In this document: positions 1 to 7,475 of the stretch, piece by piece
Position numbering within the stretch: position 1 is the first letter of the stretch
Layout of the letters: each line of letters opens with the position of its first letter
Assembly (NCBI GenBank): GCA_020024465.1
Contig: JAHHTT010000002.1
Span: forward strand, 62,001 to 126,000
From: Odoribacter sp.
GTDB lineage: Bacteria; Bacteroidota; Bacteroidia; Bacteroidales; Marinifilaceae
Reading direction: 5' to 3'
Length of the DNA stretch: 64,000 bases
The notes under the pieces: generated by a model
The model's database searches: none
What the model saw: only the letters and a program-made list of their open reading frames with translations
What the model was told of the DNA's origin: nothing
Made by a program: the position numbers and the translations under genes

Positions 1-1
1 A

Positions 2-226
2 CGGCGTTTCAAGGAGGAGCTGAACACCACTCCGCACCGCTGGCTGACGGAACAGCGGAAAGCGCACGTAACCTCCCTGCTGGCGGACACGGACATGCCC
101 CTTCAAGAGATTGCCGACGTGTGCGGCTTCGCCACTCCGAGCTACCTGTGGGACTTCTGCAAGAAGCACCTGAAGGCTACTCCTGCCGAAATCCGTGAAA
201 TCGCCCGGTGCGCCCGTACAGTTTAG
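2..226 (+). CDS. AraC-family transcriptional regulator, C-terminal part
   Basis: The frame is open from the window edge to a TAG at 224-226 and gives 75 residues. They look like the second half of an AraC/XylS DNA-binding domain: a helix beginning RRFKEELNTTPHRWL, then the recognition region with IADVCGFATPSYLWDFCKKHL, which is the usual second helix-turn-helix (IA..CGF.....F...FKK..G.TP). The N-terminal sensor part lies outside the window, so the ligand is unknown. It reads in the same direction as rteC and is separated from it by about 150 bp holding a promoter. AraC-type regulators often adjoin RteC in CTnDOT-like elements; any role in controlling transfer is inference. Confidence 0.85.
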   Translation, partial: RRFKEELNTTPHRWLTEQRKAHVTSLLADTDMPLQEIADVCGFATPSYLWDFCKKHLKATPAEIREIARCARTV

Positions 227-333
227 CCTCCCTTTTCCAGCCCTGCCGTGAAAAACCGACCGTCCGGGGCCGATTGGCGGACAATCCGAATCCGGCGGTG
301 AGGATTCAGAACGTCCGTTTCCCTGCCGTCCGC

Positions 334-341
334 TAACTTTG
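334..341 (+). promoter_or_regulatory. Bacteroides-type -7 box upstream of rteC
   Basis: TAACTTTG fits the Bacteroides primary sigma -7 consensus TAnnTTTG and lies about 33 bp before the rteC start codon. A convincing -33 element was not found. Confidence 0.55.
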
Positions 342-373
342 CGCCCTTATAAACAACATGAAACAAGATTTAT

Positions 374-1210
374 ATGGAAGAATATTTTAACGGGCTGCTG
401 AAGGAGGTGGATCAGCGCATGGCGACCACAGCCCCCGGCATGGACGGCAAGGAGGTGATAGGCGTCTGCCGTGAGATGGTCTCGTACCTGAAAGGCAAGA
501 ACCGGGAACTGAAGGAGTACGCCCTCGCCCATCCGTTCGCCGGGGACGCGAAGGAGATCCTCTACTTCAAGTATTACAAACCCGCCCTGACGGGCAGGCT
601 GCTGTACTATTACCGGGTGTACCAGATAGAGAGCGGCTGCCCCGCCTGCCTGCGTGTCGCCGAACCGTACTACCGCAAGGCGATGGAGCGTGCCGAGCGG
701 ATGATGGAACGCTACCTGCCCTTTTACCAGTATTATCACAGCGGGGCGACGTACCGGGACAGCTACTATTTCCTGCGGGCGAAGGGCGAGCTAAGCCCCG
801 AGAGCGGCAGCTTCGTGCTGGACGAGGAGGCGGAGTTCTCCACGGGCTACGACATACTGGCGGCACGGCTGATCTCGGTGGAGATGCTGCTGGTACACTT
901 GAGCCGCCGGATGGAGCGTGCGGCGCAGGGGACGGAGACGGAAGCCGTGCCGGAGAAGGAACACCGCTGGACGAACACGAAGGTTGCCGCCATACTGCTC
1001 GTCTATGGCATACACGTGACGGGAAGCGTGGACGAGGGCAACGCCGAGATCGGCGAGCTGGCTGCGCTGTTCGAGAAGCATTTCCACGTGGATCTGGGCA
1101 ACGTGTACCACGCTTTCGGCAGGCTGCGGGGGCAACAGAACCCGACGGCGTTCTTGGACGAGATGAAGGAGAGGCTGCTGAAAAAGATGCGGGACATGGA
1201 TAGCCGGTAG
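374..1210 (+). CDS. rteC: RteC-family regulator
   Basis: 278-residue protein with the length and character of RteC: a tyrosine-rich helical N-terminal half (EILYFKYYKPALTGRLLYYYRVYQIES) and a C-terminal winged-helix-like part (HRWTNTKVAAILLVYGIHVTGSVDEGNAEI...FHVDLGNVYHAFGRLR). In CTnDOT, RteC activates the excision operon after tetracycline induction through RteA/RteB. No rteA, rteB or tetQ is visible here, so the inducing signal is unknown; the AraC gene just upstream is an alternative input. The gene starts 33 bp after a TAnnTTTG box and ends just before a strong terminator, so it is probably monocistronic. Confidence 0.85.
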   Translation: MEEYFNGLLKEVDQRMATTAPGMDGKEVIGVCREMVSYLKGKNRELKEYALAHPFAGDAKEILYFKYYKPALTGRLLYYYRVYQIESGCPACLRVAEPYYRKAMERAERMMERYLPFYQYYHSGATYRDSYYFLRAKGELSPESGSFVLDEEAEFSTGYDILAARLISVEMLLVHLSRRMERAAQGTETEAVPEKEHRWTNTKVAAILLVYGIHVTGSVDEGNAEIGELAALFEKHFHVDLGNVYHAFGRLRGQQNPTAFLDEMKERLLKKMRDMDSR

Positions 1211-1253
1211 CAAGTTGGCAACGGGGCGGCAGAGACGGCAGGACACGGGAAGG

Positions 1254-1297
1254 GAGCGTCCGAAGGGCTGGAAAGAGCCTTCCGGACGCTCTTTTTT
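1254..1297 (+). terminator. Rho-independent terminator after rteC
   Basis: GAGCGTCCG pairs with CGGACGCTC, with an inner AAGG/CCTT extension, followed directly by six T. It closes the rteC transcript. Confidence 0.85.
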
Positions 1298-1436
1298 ACC
1301 CCGTCTCGGTCCTTTTTACCGCCCGGAACGGCGGCAAGGGCGAAAATGCGCCCCGAAAAAAAATCTTTGCCAAGGTGCTGGTATAGTGGCAGGAAAAACC
1401 GGCGAATCGGGCGACATTTGCGGCAGAAACCTAAAA

Positions 1437-1877
1437 ATGAGTACGACAATGGAAATAATGACCATCGAGAGCAACGCCTACCGCCTGCTCGTGGAGAAGA
1501 TCGAGAAGATAACCGCCTACGTGGAGGAATCCCGGAACCGGGAGGAAACGGAGCGCAAACGGAAAGAGGAAGCGGAAAGCCCTGTGACCAAGGGACGGAA
1601 AGCCGACCCGAAGTGGATGACGCACAAGGAGGTGTGCGAGGCGCTGGACATCAGCCACCGCACCCTGCAACGCTACCGCCAGAAGAACATCGTCCCCTAT
1701 TCGATGATCGGGCGGCAGATACGCTATCCCCGGCAGGCTGTCGAGAGCCTGCGTGAGCGGTGGATGGTGGAGACGCCCGCCGCCAAGATCGACCGGATGA
1801 TAGCGGAACATCCCCTGCATAACCGAAAAAACGGAAGCTATGGTAAGAAAGGAAGAAGTGCTGGCAAGAACCAGTAA
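1437..1877 (+). CDS. Excisionase-like helix-turn-helix protein
   Basis: 146 residues from the ATG at 1437 (1449 is also possible). The N-terminus is charged and probably coiled coil (EKIEKITAYVEESRNREE); the middle is an HTH_17/MerR-like domain: WMTHKEVCEALDISHRTLQRYRQKNIVPYSMIGRQIRYPRQAVESL. Such proteins in Bacteroides elements resemble Xis2c/Xis2d DNA-bending factors or small regulators. The reading frame extends upstream to 1215 but that part crosses the rteC terminator, so the later start is chosen. Its 3' end overlaps the next gene by 38 bp, suggesting translational coupling with the primase-helicase. Three other genes in the window (3914, 62875, 63170) have the same design. Confidence 0.75.
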   Translation: MSTTMEIMTIESNAYRLLVEKIEKITAYVEESRNREETERKRKEEAESPVTKGRKADPKWMTHKEVCEALDISHRTLQRYRQKNIVPYSMIGRQIRYPRQAVESLRERWMVETPAAKIDRMIAEHPLHNRKNGSYGKKGRSAGKNQ

Positions 1878-3939
1878 CGGGCTGGACGTGTTCCGCCACT
1901 ACCTGCCCGTGAAGTGGCGGGTGGGCAGGAACTTCCTGAACCCGCTGTACGCCGACAGCAAGGCTTCGTGCAACGTGTATTACGACCGCCGGAGCGGTAC
2001 GTACCGGATGAAGGACTTCGGCAACGGGGACTATTCGGGAGACTGCTTCTTCCTCGTGGCGAAGCTGAAAGGGCTGGACTGCCGGAACGCCGCCGACTTC
2101 GTGGAGGTGCTGCACACCATCGACCGGGAGCTGTGCCTCGGACTGGACGGGGACAGCCCGACCGACGGGACGGTGGGAACCGGGGGCTGTCGGAGATTGC
2201 GGCTCGTGCCGGGCGCAAGGGGCGGCGGTGCCGGGGAAGCCGGAACGGACACGGAAGAGGCGGCTGTGTCCGCCGACCGTCCCGAACCGAAGCCCTACCG
2301 GGCGGCGGAGAAGCCCTTCACCGAGGGGGAGCTTGTCTACTGGGGCGCATCGGGCATCACCGTGGAGGTGCTGCGCCGCTACGGGACGGTATCGCTCGCC
2401 GAGTACCGGGGCGAGACGAGGGAGGGCAAGGCGTTCGGCTTCAGTTCCACCCCGGCGGAACCGATGTTCGGGTACAGGGGGAAATGGGGCGTGAAGGTCT
2501 ATCGCCCGATGTCGGAGGTGCGCTTCGTCTATGGCGGGCACACGGGCGACAACTACTGCTTCGGGCTGGAGCAACTGCCCTCGAAGGGCGACCTGCTCTT
2601 CCTCACGGGCGGCGAGAAGGACGTGCTGACGCTGGCGGCGCACGGCTTCCACGCCATCTGCTTCAACTCGGAGACCTCGGTCATCCCGGCGAAGACCGTG
2701 CGCAAGCTGGTCTATCGCTTCAAGCACATCGTGCTGCTGTACGACACGGACAAGACGGGGCTGGAATGCTCGGAGAAGCACCGTGCGCAACTGGCGGAGT
2801 ACGGGGTGAAACGGCTGGTGCTGCCATTGTCGGGGACGAAGGCGGAGAAGGACGTGACGGACTACTTCAAAGCCGGGCACACGAGGGAGGAGCTGATGGG
2901 GCTGTTCCTGAAACTGCTCGACACGCTGTACGGGGACACGCTAGCGATGCTGAAATCGTGCGAGATCGACTATGACCACCCGCCCGAACAGGCGGTCGCC
3001 ATCGTTACCGCCGGGGACGTGCCGTTAGGCTCGGAAGAGAACATCCTCTGCATCACGGGCGGTGAAGGGACGGGCAAGAGCAACTACACCGCCGCACTGG
3101 TCGCCGGGGCGATCATGGAACGGGAGACGGACGCCGATCTCTTGGGGGTGCGGGTGGAACCGAACCGCAAGGGGCGTGCGGTGCTGCTCTACGACACGGA
3201 ACAGAGCGAGCAACAGCTCCACAAGAACACGGGGCGGCTGCTGCGCCGTGCCGGGCGTGAGCGGATGCCGGAGTATCTGCACGTGTACTGCCTGACGGGG
3301 ATGTCGAGAAGCGAGCGGTTGACCGCCATCGTGCAGAGCATGGACCGGTACTACTACCTGCACGGGGGCATCCATCTGGTCGTCATCGACGGGGTGGCGG
3401 ACCTGATCCGCTGCGCCAACGACGAGGCGGAGAGCGTGGCGCTGATTGACGAGATCTACCGGCTGGCGGGAATCTACCGCACGTGTATCGCCGCCGTGGT
3501 GCATTTCGTGCCGAACGGACTGAAGCTGCGGGGACACCTCGGCAGCGAGCTGCAACGCAAGTCCGCCGCCATCCTCTCCATCGAGAAGGACGAGAACCCG
3601 GAGGTGTCGGTGGTGAAGGCGTTGAAGGTCAGGGACGGCAGCCCGCTGGACATTCCGCTGATGCAGTTCAGATGGGACAAGCAAGCCGGGATGCCCGTCT
3701 ATGTGGGCGAGAAGCCGAGGGCGGAGAAAGAGAAGCGCAAGGAGAAGGAGCTGGCGGAGATGGCACGGGAGGCGTTCGCCCGGCAGGAGAAGTACGGCTA
3801 CATCGAACTGTGCGAGCTGATACAGGAGATGCTGGAAGTGAAGGAACGGACGGCGAAAGGCTACATCCGCTATATGCGGGAAAAGGAAATCATCGAAAAG
3901 GAGGGCGACTGCTATGTACACGGACAGGGAAGAGTTTGA
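1840..3939 (+). CDS. Primase-helicase (TOPRIM + RecA-like ATPase)
   Basis: 699 residues. The N-terminal third has a primase-like region around RMKDFGNGDYSGDCFFLVAKL. A TOPRIM domain follows at about 250-310: LLFLTGGEKDVLTLAAHGF (conserved Glu) and IVLLYDTDKTG (Asp-x-Asp). The second half is a RecA/DnaB-type ATPase with Walker A GGEGTGKS near residue 406 and Walker B HLVVIDGVADLI near 512. This fits a bifunctional primase/helicase used for element replication or second-strand synthesis after transfer. It overlaps the genes on both sides (38 and 26 bp), so the three are one operon. The tra operon of this element lacks the TraP primase, and this protein could stand in for it (inference). Confidence 0.75.
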   Translation: MVRKEEVLARTSNGLDVFRHYLPVKWRVGRNFLNPLYADSKASCNVYYDRRSGTYRMKDFGNGDYSGDCFFLVAKLKGLDCRNAADFVEVLHTIDRELCLGLDGDSPTDGTVGTGGCRRLRLVPGARGGGAGEAGTDTEEAAVSADRPEPKPYRAAEKPFTEGELVYWGASGITVEVLRRYGTVSLAEYRGETREGKAFGFSSTPAEPMFGYRGKWGVKVYRPMSEVRFVYGGHTGDNYCFGLEQLPSKGDLLFLTGGEKDVLTLAAHGFHAICFNSETSVIPAKTVRKLVYRFKHIVLLYDTDKTGLECSEKHRAQLAEYGVKRLVLPLSGTKAEKDVTDYFKAGHTREELMGLFLKLLDTLYGDTLAMLKSCEIDYDHPPEQAVAIVTAGDVPLGSEENILCITGGEGTGKSNYTAALVAGAIMERETDADLLGVRVEPNRKGRAVLLYDTEQSEQQLHKNTGRLLRRAGRERMPEYLHVYCLTGMSRSERLTAIVQSMDRYYYLHGGIHLVVIDGVADLIRCANDEAESVALIDEIYRLAGIYRTCIAAVVHFVPNGLKLRGHLGSELQRKSAAILSIEKDENPEVSVVKALKVRDGSPLDIPLMQFRWDKQAGMPVYVGEKPRAEKEKRKEKELAEMAREAFARQEKYGYIELCELIQEMLEVKERTAKGYIRYMREKEIIEKEGDCYVHGQGRV

Positions 3940-4273
3940 GGGCTGGATGGAGCGCATCATGGAACGCTTCGACCGGACGGAGAAATTGCTGGAAAGGGTG
4001 CTGAAGAAGAACAACACGCTCGACGGCGAGGAGGTGCTGGACAACCAAGACCTGTGCCTGCTGCTGAAGGTGGGCATCCGCACGCTGCAACGCTACCGTG
4101 CCATCGGGGTGTTGCCGTACTTCACCATCAGCGGCAAGGTGTTCTACCGCACGAAGGACGTGCACGAGTTCATCCGCACCCGTTTCGCCGACGTGGAGGA
4201 ACGGGCTGCGAAACGCAAGGAGAAGGAAGCCCGGAAAGAGGAAAGGCGCAGGAAAAGGGGGTTGTTCCCGTGA
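3914..4273 (+). CDS. Excisionase-like helix-turn-helix protein
   Basis: 119 residues overlapping the end of the primase-helicase gene by 26 bp. A coiled N-terminal helix (MERIMERFDRTEKLLERVLKK) precedes an HTH_17 domain: LDNQDLCLLLKVGIRTLQRYRAIGVLPYFTISGKVFYRTKDVHEFI. The C-terminus is a very basic tail (KRKEKEARKEERRRKRG), a likely nonspecific DNA contact. It belongs to the same paralogous set as the proteins at 1437, 62875 and 63170. A role as recombination directionality factor or local repressor is likely from family and context, not shown. Confidence 0.75.
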   Translation: MYTDREEFEGWMERIMERFDRTEKLLERVLKKNNTLDGEEVLDNQDLCLLLKVGIRTLQRYRAIGVLPYFTISGKVFYRTKDVHEFIRTRFADVEERAAKRKEKEARKEERRRKRGLFP

Positions 4274-4346
4274 AAATGACATTTTTCTGACGGTGCTTTT
4301 GGTGGATGAAGCCCTGCCGGATCGTGAGATTAGGCGGGGCTATTGT

Positions 4347-4376
4347 TTTGTTATTCGGGAAGTTTCGCTATCTTTG
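4347..4376 (+). promoter_or_regulatory. Bacteroides-type promoter with long leader
   Basis: TTTG at 4347-4350 (-33 element), 18 bp, then TATCTTTG at 4369-4376 (-7 element). This is the best-spaced promoter in the window. The first good coding start downstream is 4682, giving a leader of about 300 nt. Confidence 0.75.
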
Positions 4377-4681
4377 CTCCACGAAGACAGAAGGCGGTGC
4401 TTTCGGGCACGCCCGCTGTCGTGACATAGAAGATTCATGCCCGGCTTGGAAACAGGCAGGGATTGATATACATATTGTACGTTCGCTGAACGTCTTGGAA
4501 TAGAAAACTGGTAATTTTTGACAAACAGGACGGATGGTGTAATGCACATGCTGTATGCTTATACGGCGTGCGCTTACCTATTCTGTTTGTCGGGTATACC
4601 AGTGCCTCTATTCCGGAATAGCGTGAGTTCACGCCGTTCTTTTGGGTGCGAGGCGGACATAATCCTTAAAAACACATTGAT
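4377..4681 (+). ncRNA. Structured 5' leader, candidate cis-regulatory RNA
   Basis: The stretch between the promoter and the RibD-like gene codes for nothing convincing but folds strongly on paper. Hairpin 1: ACGTTC/GAACGT at 4479-4493. A nested element follows: GGAATAG (4497-4503) with CTATTCC (4608-4614), ACTGGTA (4507-4513) with TACCAGT (4597-4603), and GACAAACAG (4520-4528) with CTGTTTGTC (4583-4591). Last hairpin: GCGTGA/TCACGC at 4621-4634. Such a leader suggests attenuation or a riboswitch-like control of the downstream gene, but no known class was recognised. Confidence 0.5.
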
Positions 4682-5173
4682 ATGAAACAGATTACCTTGC
4701 ACGTGTACCAATCCATTGACGGTTGTCCGGTCAGATCGGACAAGTATTTCGATGCGGCGGTGGACGCCTCCGGCTGCGTGCTGATCGACGAGGAAACCTA
4801 CCTGCGCATTTACCTGAACCATCTGGGCTGGCCGCTCACGGCAAAAGAAACTTTGGTCGTGACGGACGGCTGTATTGATTTGACGGAGAAGGAACGGGTG
4901 CGGTTTGTTACAGGGGATGCGGCAGCGGAACTGCGGGGAATAAAAGCGGACGGCGAAGGTACGGTAACGGCTTACGGAGCGGAAACCGGGGCTTTGCTCT
5001 TGGATAACGGGCTGGCGGACGAAATCGTGGTGATAACCGTGCCGGTACTGGTCGGCGGCGGTGAGAAGGCACTGGAGTGCGGGCTGAATGACGACAGGAC
5101 GTGGGTCGTGCGGTCGAGCAAGGTATTGGAGGACGGGAAAATCCGGACGGTGTACGGAAGGGTATGCCCATGA
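4682..5173 (+). CDS. RibD C-terminal/dihydrofolate-reductase-like protein
   Basis: 163 residues, starting MKQITLHVYQSIDGCPV and ending in a typical RibD_C pattern: TGALLLDNGLADEIVVITVPVLVGGGEKAL...WVVRSSKVLEDGKIRTVYGR. Family members reduce pteridine- or pyrimidine-like substrates with NADPH. This one is short compared with the usual 175-200 residues, and the first cofactor-binding segment is not obvious, so catalysis is uncertain. Single gene behind a 300-nt structured leader, followed by hairpins. Related small reductases occur as cargo in Bacteroides elements; a link to antifolate tolerance would be speculation. Confidence 0.65.
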   Translation: MKQITLHVYQSIDGCPVRSDKYFDAAVDASGCVLIDEETYLRIYLNHLGWPLTAKETLVVTDGCIDLTEKERVRFVTGDAAAELRGIKADGEGTVTAYGAETGALLLDNGLADEIVVITVPVLVGGGEKALECGLNDDRTWVVRSSKVLEDGKIRTVYGRVCP

Positions 5174-5181
5174 AATGCAAA

Positions 5182-5201
5182 AAGCCACTGAAAAGTGGCT
5201 T
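5182..5201 (+). terminator. Hairpin after the RibD-like gene
   Basis: AAGCCACT/AGTGGCTT with a 4-nt loop, without a long T run. A second inverted repeat (ACCCGCC at 5240, GGCGGGT at 5271) follows and probably helps end the transcript. Confidence 0.5.
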
Positions 5202-5326
5202 GGGTCATTCAGGAAAGGATGACGGGTTATAAAAAAACGACCCGCCGATTTGAGCATTATCAAGAGGCTTGGCGGGTTCTATTGGTGCAAAGATAAGGTA
5301 AATTCTTTGAAAGACAAAAGAATATT

Positions 5327-5355
5327 AAATTTAGGTAATACCGTTGCCTAAATTT
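5327..5355. repeat. Inverted repeat at the edge of the AT-rich rnl insert
   Basis: AAATTTAGG and CCTAAATTT separated by 11 bp, at the point where base composition drops from GC-rich to AT-rich. It could be a terminator part or a relic of the insertion boundary. Confidence 0.4.
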
Positions 5356-5370
5356 GAGGTACAAAATAAC

Positions 5371-5395
5371 AAAGGTGCATCAATGATGCACCTTT
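5371..5395 (-). terminator. Terminator for rnlB, possibly bidirectional
   Basis: AAAGGTGCATCA pairs perfectly with TGATGCACCTTT around a one-base centre. On the minus strand it lies 26 bp after the rnlB stop and is followed by a T-rich stretch. Confidence 0.75.
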
Positions 5396-5421
5396 GTTGT
5401 ATAATATGTAACTGACAAACA

Positions 5422-5805
5422 TTACAATGCCGTTGGCAATGACTGAGTGTCAATAATTCTCTTTTTATAAAAGATTTTTTGGAAAGAAGACAATACACTA
5501 CTGTCAATCCATTTAGAATGTGAAGCAAAAAAAGTATCGGCAACCTTGATATATTCTTTGGGTGCCTCACATTTTCTTAATGAATTGGAAATTAACATCA
5601 TCCCTTTAAGTTTAGACTTAAAGAATCTATTTTTTAATCCATTGCGGTACAGAAAATCAAAATAGACCTCTGCATCGGCAATGTTGAGATTTGCCAATTC
5701 AGTCTGAAGCTCTTTCCAGTAGTAGTTCGTCATTTCTGACGATAAAATAACCACTAACAAGCTCCGTCCTTGCAAGGGGATTATTTGAAATTCTTTATTT
5801 TCCAT
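5422..5805 (-). CDS. rnlB: RnlB-like antitoxin
   Basis: 127 residues from the ATG at 5805 (MENKEFQIIPL), one base after the stop of the RnlA-like gene, so the two are translationally coupled. The stretch ELQTELANLNIADAEVYFDFLYRNGLKNRFF resembles the part of E. coli RnlB with ELETKLS...GEILFDLLCANGPEWNRF. In E. coli RnlB blocks the RNase LS toxin RnlA; infection by phage T4 lacking dmd removes it and RnlA then destroys phage mRNA. The size fits (RnlB is 123 residues). Similarity is low and was judged by eye; toxin-first gene order agrees with the known rnlAB operon. Confidence 0.7.
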   Translation of the reverse strand: MENKEFQIIPLQGRSLLVVILSSEMTNYYWKELQTELANLNIADAEVYFDFLYRNGLKNRFFKSKLKGMMLISNSLRKCEAPKEYIKVADTFFASHSKWIDSSVLSSFQKIFYKKRIIDTQSLPTAL

Positions 5806-5806
5806 T

Positions 5807-6868
5807 TTACCAATTATTACATATATTATTAATAATAACAAGGCAGTCCTTAATAATGTTTACGGCTTCATCGTATTCAAGGGTTCTACTTGTTTCCACA
5901 TTAAAACTGTCCACATGGAATGTCGAGTGCCTATGTTGATTGAAGAATGAATATCCTTGTTCCAAAGCCTGCTTCAAATGTAGATTGTTGTCATACGTTC
6001 CGATACCACTTTTAAAGCAATACGCCCCACTATTATTTTTCTGAAAATATGTCCCGTATTCGTCAAAATCAGGCGCATCTTCCAAAAGACGAGTGCGCAA
6101 TACCGCATCTAACGCTTTCAAAATGCCAAAAGTATAACATCCATAATCATCCACCTTAACCGCAGAGTTAGCCAAATTGATTGAAGTATTGATAAAGTTT
6201 TCTATCACACTTCCATCAATATGCTCTCTGTTTCCAATATACTTGCTAAGATCGTTGTCTAATGCATAGCCAGCACGTGCTTGGATAGCAAACACTTCTT
6301 CTATAGCTTCGGAAGGAATGGAAGATATAGCTTGCAACACTTCGGTTATAAATTCCACATAAAATGATGTGATACATCCTTGTACCATTAATGTTCCGTT
6401 ATTATAAAAGATAACAGAAACCTTAGCATCGTATTTCCCTTTCAGATGATATTGGTTCCGGATGTTCGGACTCTTATCCGTGTTTACTTCGGAAACAACA
6501 ACATTATTATATTCTTTTACCGCTGAAATCAATGTATCAAAATCATCGCTCCTTACACCTTTCAATTTGAAGCATTTTTGATCCATATCCGGTATCGCAG
6601 TCTGTTCCACAATATACTCCCAACAATCCTTGCAAATTCCATTCAAAGTTCCATTTTTGCCTTGTATATTATGAGAAACTTGTCCACCAGTAATAAAACA
6701 ATTTAATGTGCTTTTTTCCTGATTTTTTATATTGATAATCTCTATCTGCTTTTGCTTTCCTTGGTTACATTCCTTTATGTGAAGCGTATAAGCAGGGCGG
6801 GCAGCAATAAATTCTTTTGCTACTTCATCTATTTTCTCAATAGCCAGAGAGTATTTTTTAGTCGCCAT
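5807..6868 (-). CDS. rnlA: RnlA-like toxin (RNase LS family, HEPN)
   Basis: 353 residues. The C-terminal domain is clearly RnlA-like: YGTYFQKNNSGAYCFKS, then YSFFNQHRHSTFHVD followed by a helix ending in IIKDCLVIINN; E. coli RnlA has FGTYFDK...YTFFNVERHSLFHME at the same place. RHSTFH (about 313-318) is the R-x4-H motif of HEPN ribonucleases. The N-terminal and middle regions fit RnlA's repeated domains in length. An upstream ATG at 6889 overlaps the -7 box, so MATKK at 6868 is chosen. Likely role: abortive phage defence by mRNA cleavage when RnlB is lost. The pair is AT-rich in a GC-rich backbone, so acquired cargo. Confidence 0.85.
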   Translation of the reverse strand: MATKKYSLAIEKIDEVAKEFIAARPAYTLHIKECNQGKQKQIEIINIKNQEKSTLNCFITGGQVSHNIQGKNGTLNGICKDCWEYIVEQTAIPDMDQKCFKLKGVRSDDFDTLISAVKEYNNVVVSEVNTDKSPNIRNQYHLKGKYDAKVSVIFYNNGTLMVQGCITSFYVEFITEVLQAISSIPSEAIEEVFAIQARAGYALDNDLSKYIGNREHIDGSVIENFINTSINLANSAVKVDDYGCYTFGILKALDAVLRTRLLEDAPDFDEYGTYFQKNNSGAYCFKSGIGTYDNNLHLKQALEQGYSFFNQHRHSTFHVDSFNVETSRTLEYDEAVNIIKDCLVIINNICNNW

Positions 6869-6886
6869 TACATTCAAATTGGTCTG

Positions 6887-6894
6887 CAAAGTTA
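6887..6894 (-). promoter_or_regulatory. -7 box of the rnlAB operon
   Basis: On the minus strand the sequence reads TAACTTTG, a match to TAnnTTTG, about 20 bp before the ATG at 6868. It decides the start codon of rnlA. Confidence 0.6.
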
Positions 6895-6998
6895 TACATT
6901 TTATTTATATTACAATGTAGATCAGTATATTATTAACTATATTATTAATTTACAAGAGAACTACATGGTTGTTTTTTAACAATTGTGCTTAAAAGCCT

Positions 6999-7475
6999 TT
7001 ACGGGTACAAGATCTTGAAATCCCGTGGGCTGCCGCCGTCTGTCAAGCCGTCCTGCCGGAGCCGCCGGAGGGTCTCGGCTGCCGATCCGCTGCCGAAGTT
7101 GCGGACACAGTACAGGCGGGAGAAGCGGAAGCGGTGGAGGTGGACGAGCAGGTGCTCCACGGTGAAGACGCCCAACTCCCGGCACGCCCGGACGATGCGC
7201 TGCGACAAGCCGAAGGTGTCGAGCGGGGTATCGAGCAGGCGGCGGAGCCTGCCCGGTCTGCCGGGCTTGCCCCGCTGTTGCGCCACGTCTTCGTAGATGG
7301 TGGCGACCCGGTTGCGGCTGAACAGGGCGGCAAGGGATGCGCCGTCGATCATCAGGATGCCGTCGAAACGGGCGTAGGCGATGTGGTTGCCGTTCATCCA
7401 GAGGGTGATGCGCAGCTCGTCCGTGCCGCAGAGCCGGGCGGCTTCCGCCACGGTGATCCAACCGATGCCGTTCAT
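6999..7475 (-). CDS. Topoisomerase-coupled protein with RNA-polymerase alpha-CTD-like domain
   Basis: 158 residues. Its ATG overlaps the topB stop (ATGA), so it is translated after topoisomerase III. The first half carries a helix-turn-helix-like segment (WITVAEAARLCGTDELRITLWMNGNHIAYARFDGILMI). The second half resembles the helix-hairpin-helix of the RNA polymerase alpha C-terminal domain: LSQRIVRACRELGVFTVEHLLVH...YCVRNFGSGSAAETLRRLRQDGL, compare the family pattern with 'IRNFG.KS..EI...L...GL'. This suggests DNA binding. Its function in the element is unknown; coupling with topB points to excision or strand processing. Confidence 0.65.
   Translation of the reverse strand: MNGIGWITVAEAARLCGTDELRITLWMNGNHIAYARFDGILMIDGASLAALFSRNRVATIYEDVAQQRGKPGRPGRLRRLLDTPLDTFGLSQRIVRACRELGVFTVEHLLVHLHRFRFSRLYCVRNFGSGSAAETLRRLRQDGLTDGGSPRDFKILYP

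Noticed and set aside
1651..2880. 409-codon minus-strand frame over the primase-helicase
   Set aside because: Antisense shadow; the plus-strand protein has TOPRIM and Walker motifs.
4306..4549. Short frames in the leader before the RibD-like gene
   Set aside because: Cross the stems of the structured leader, poor starts, no homology seen.
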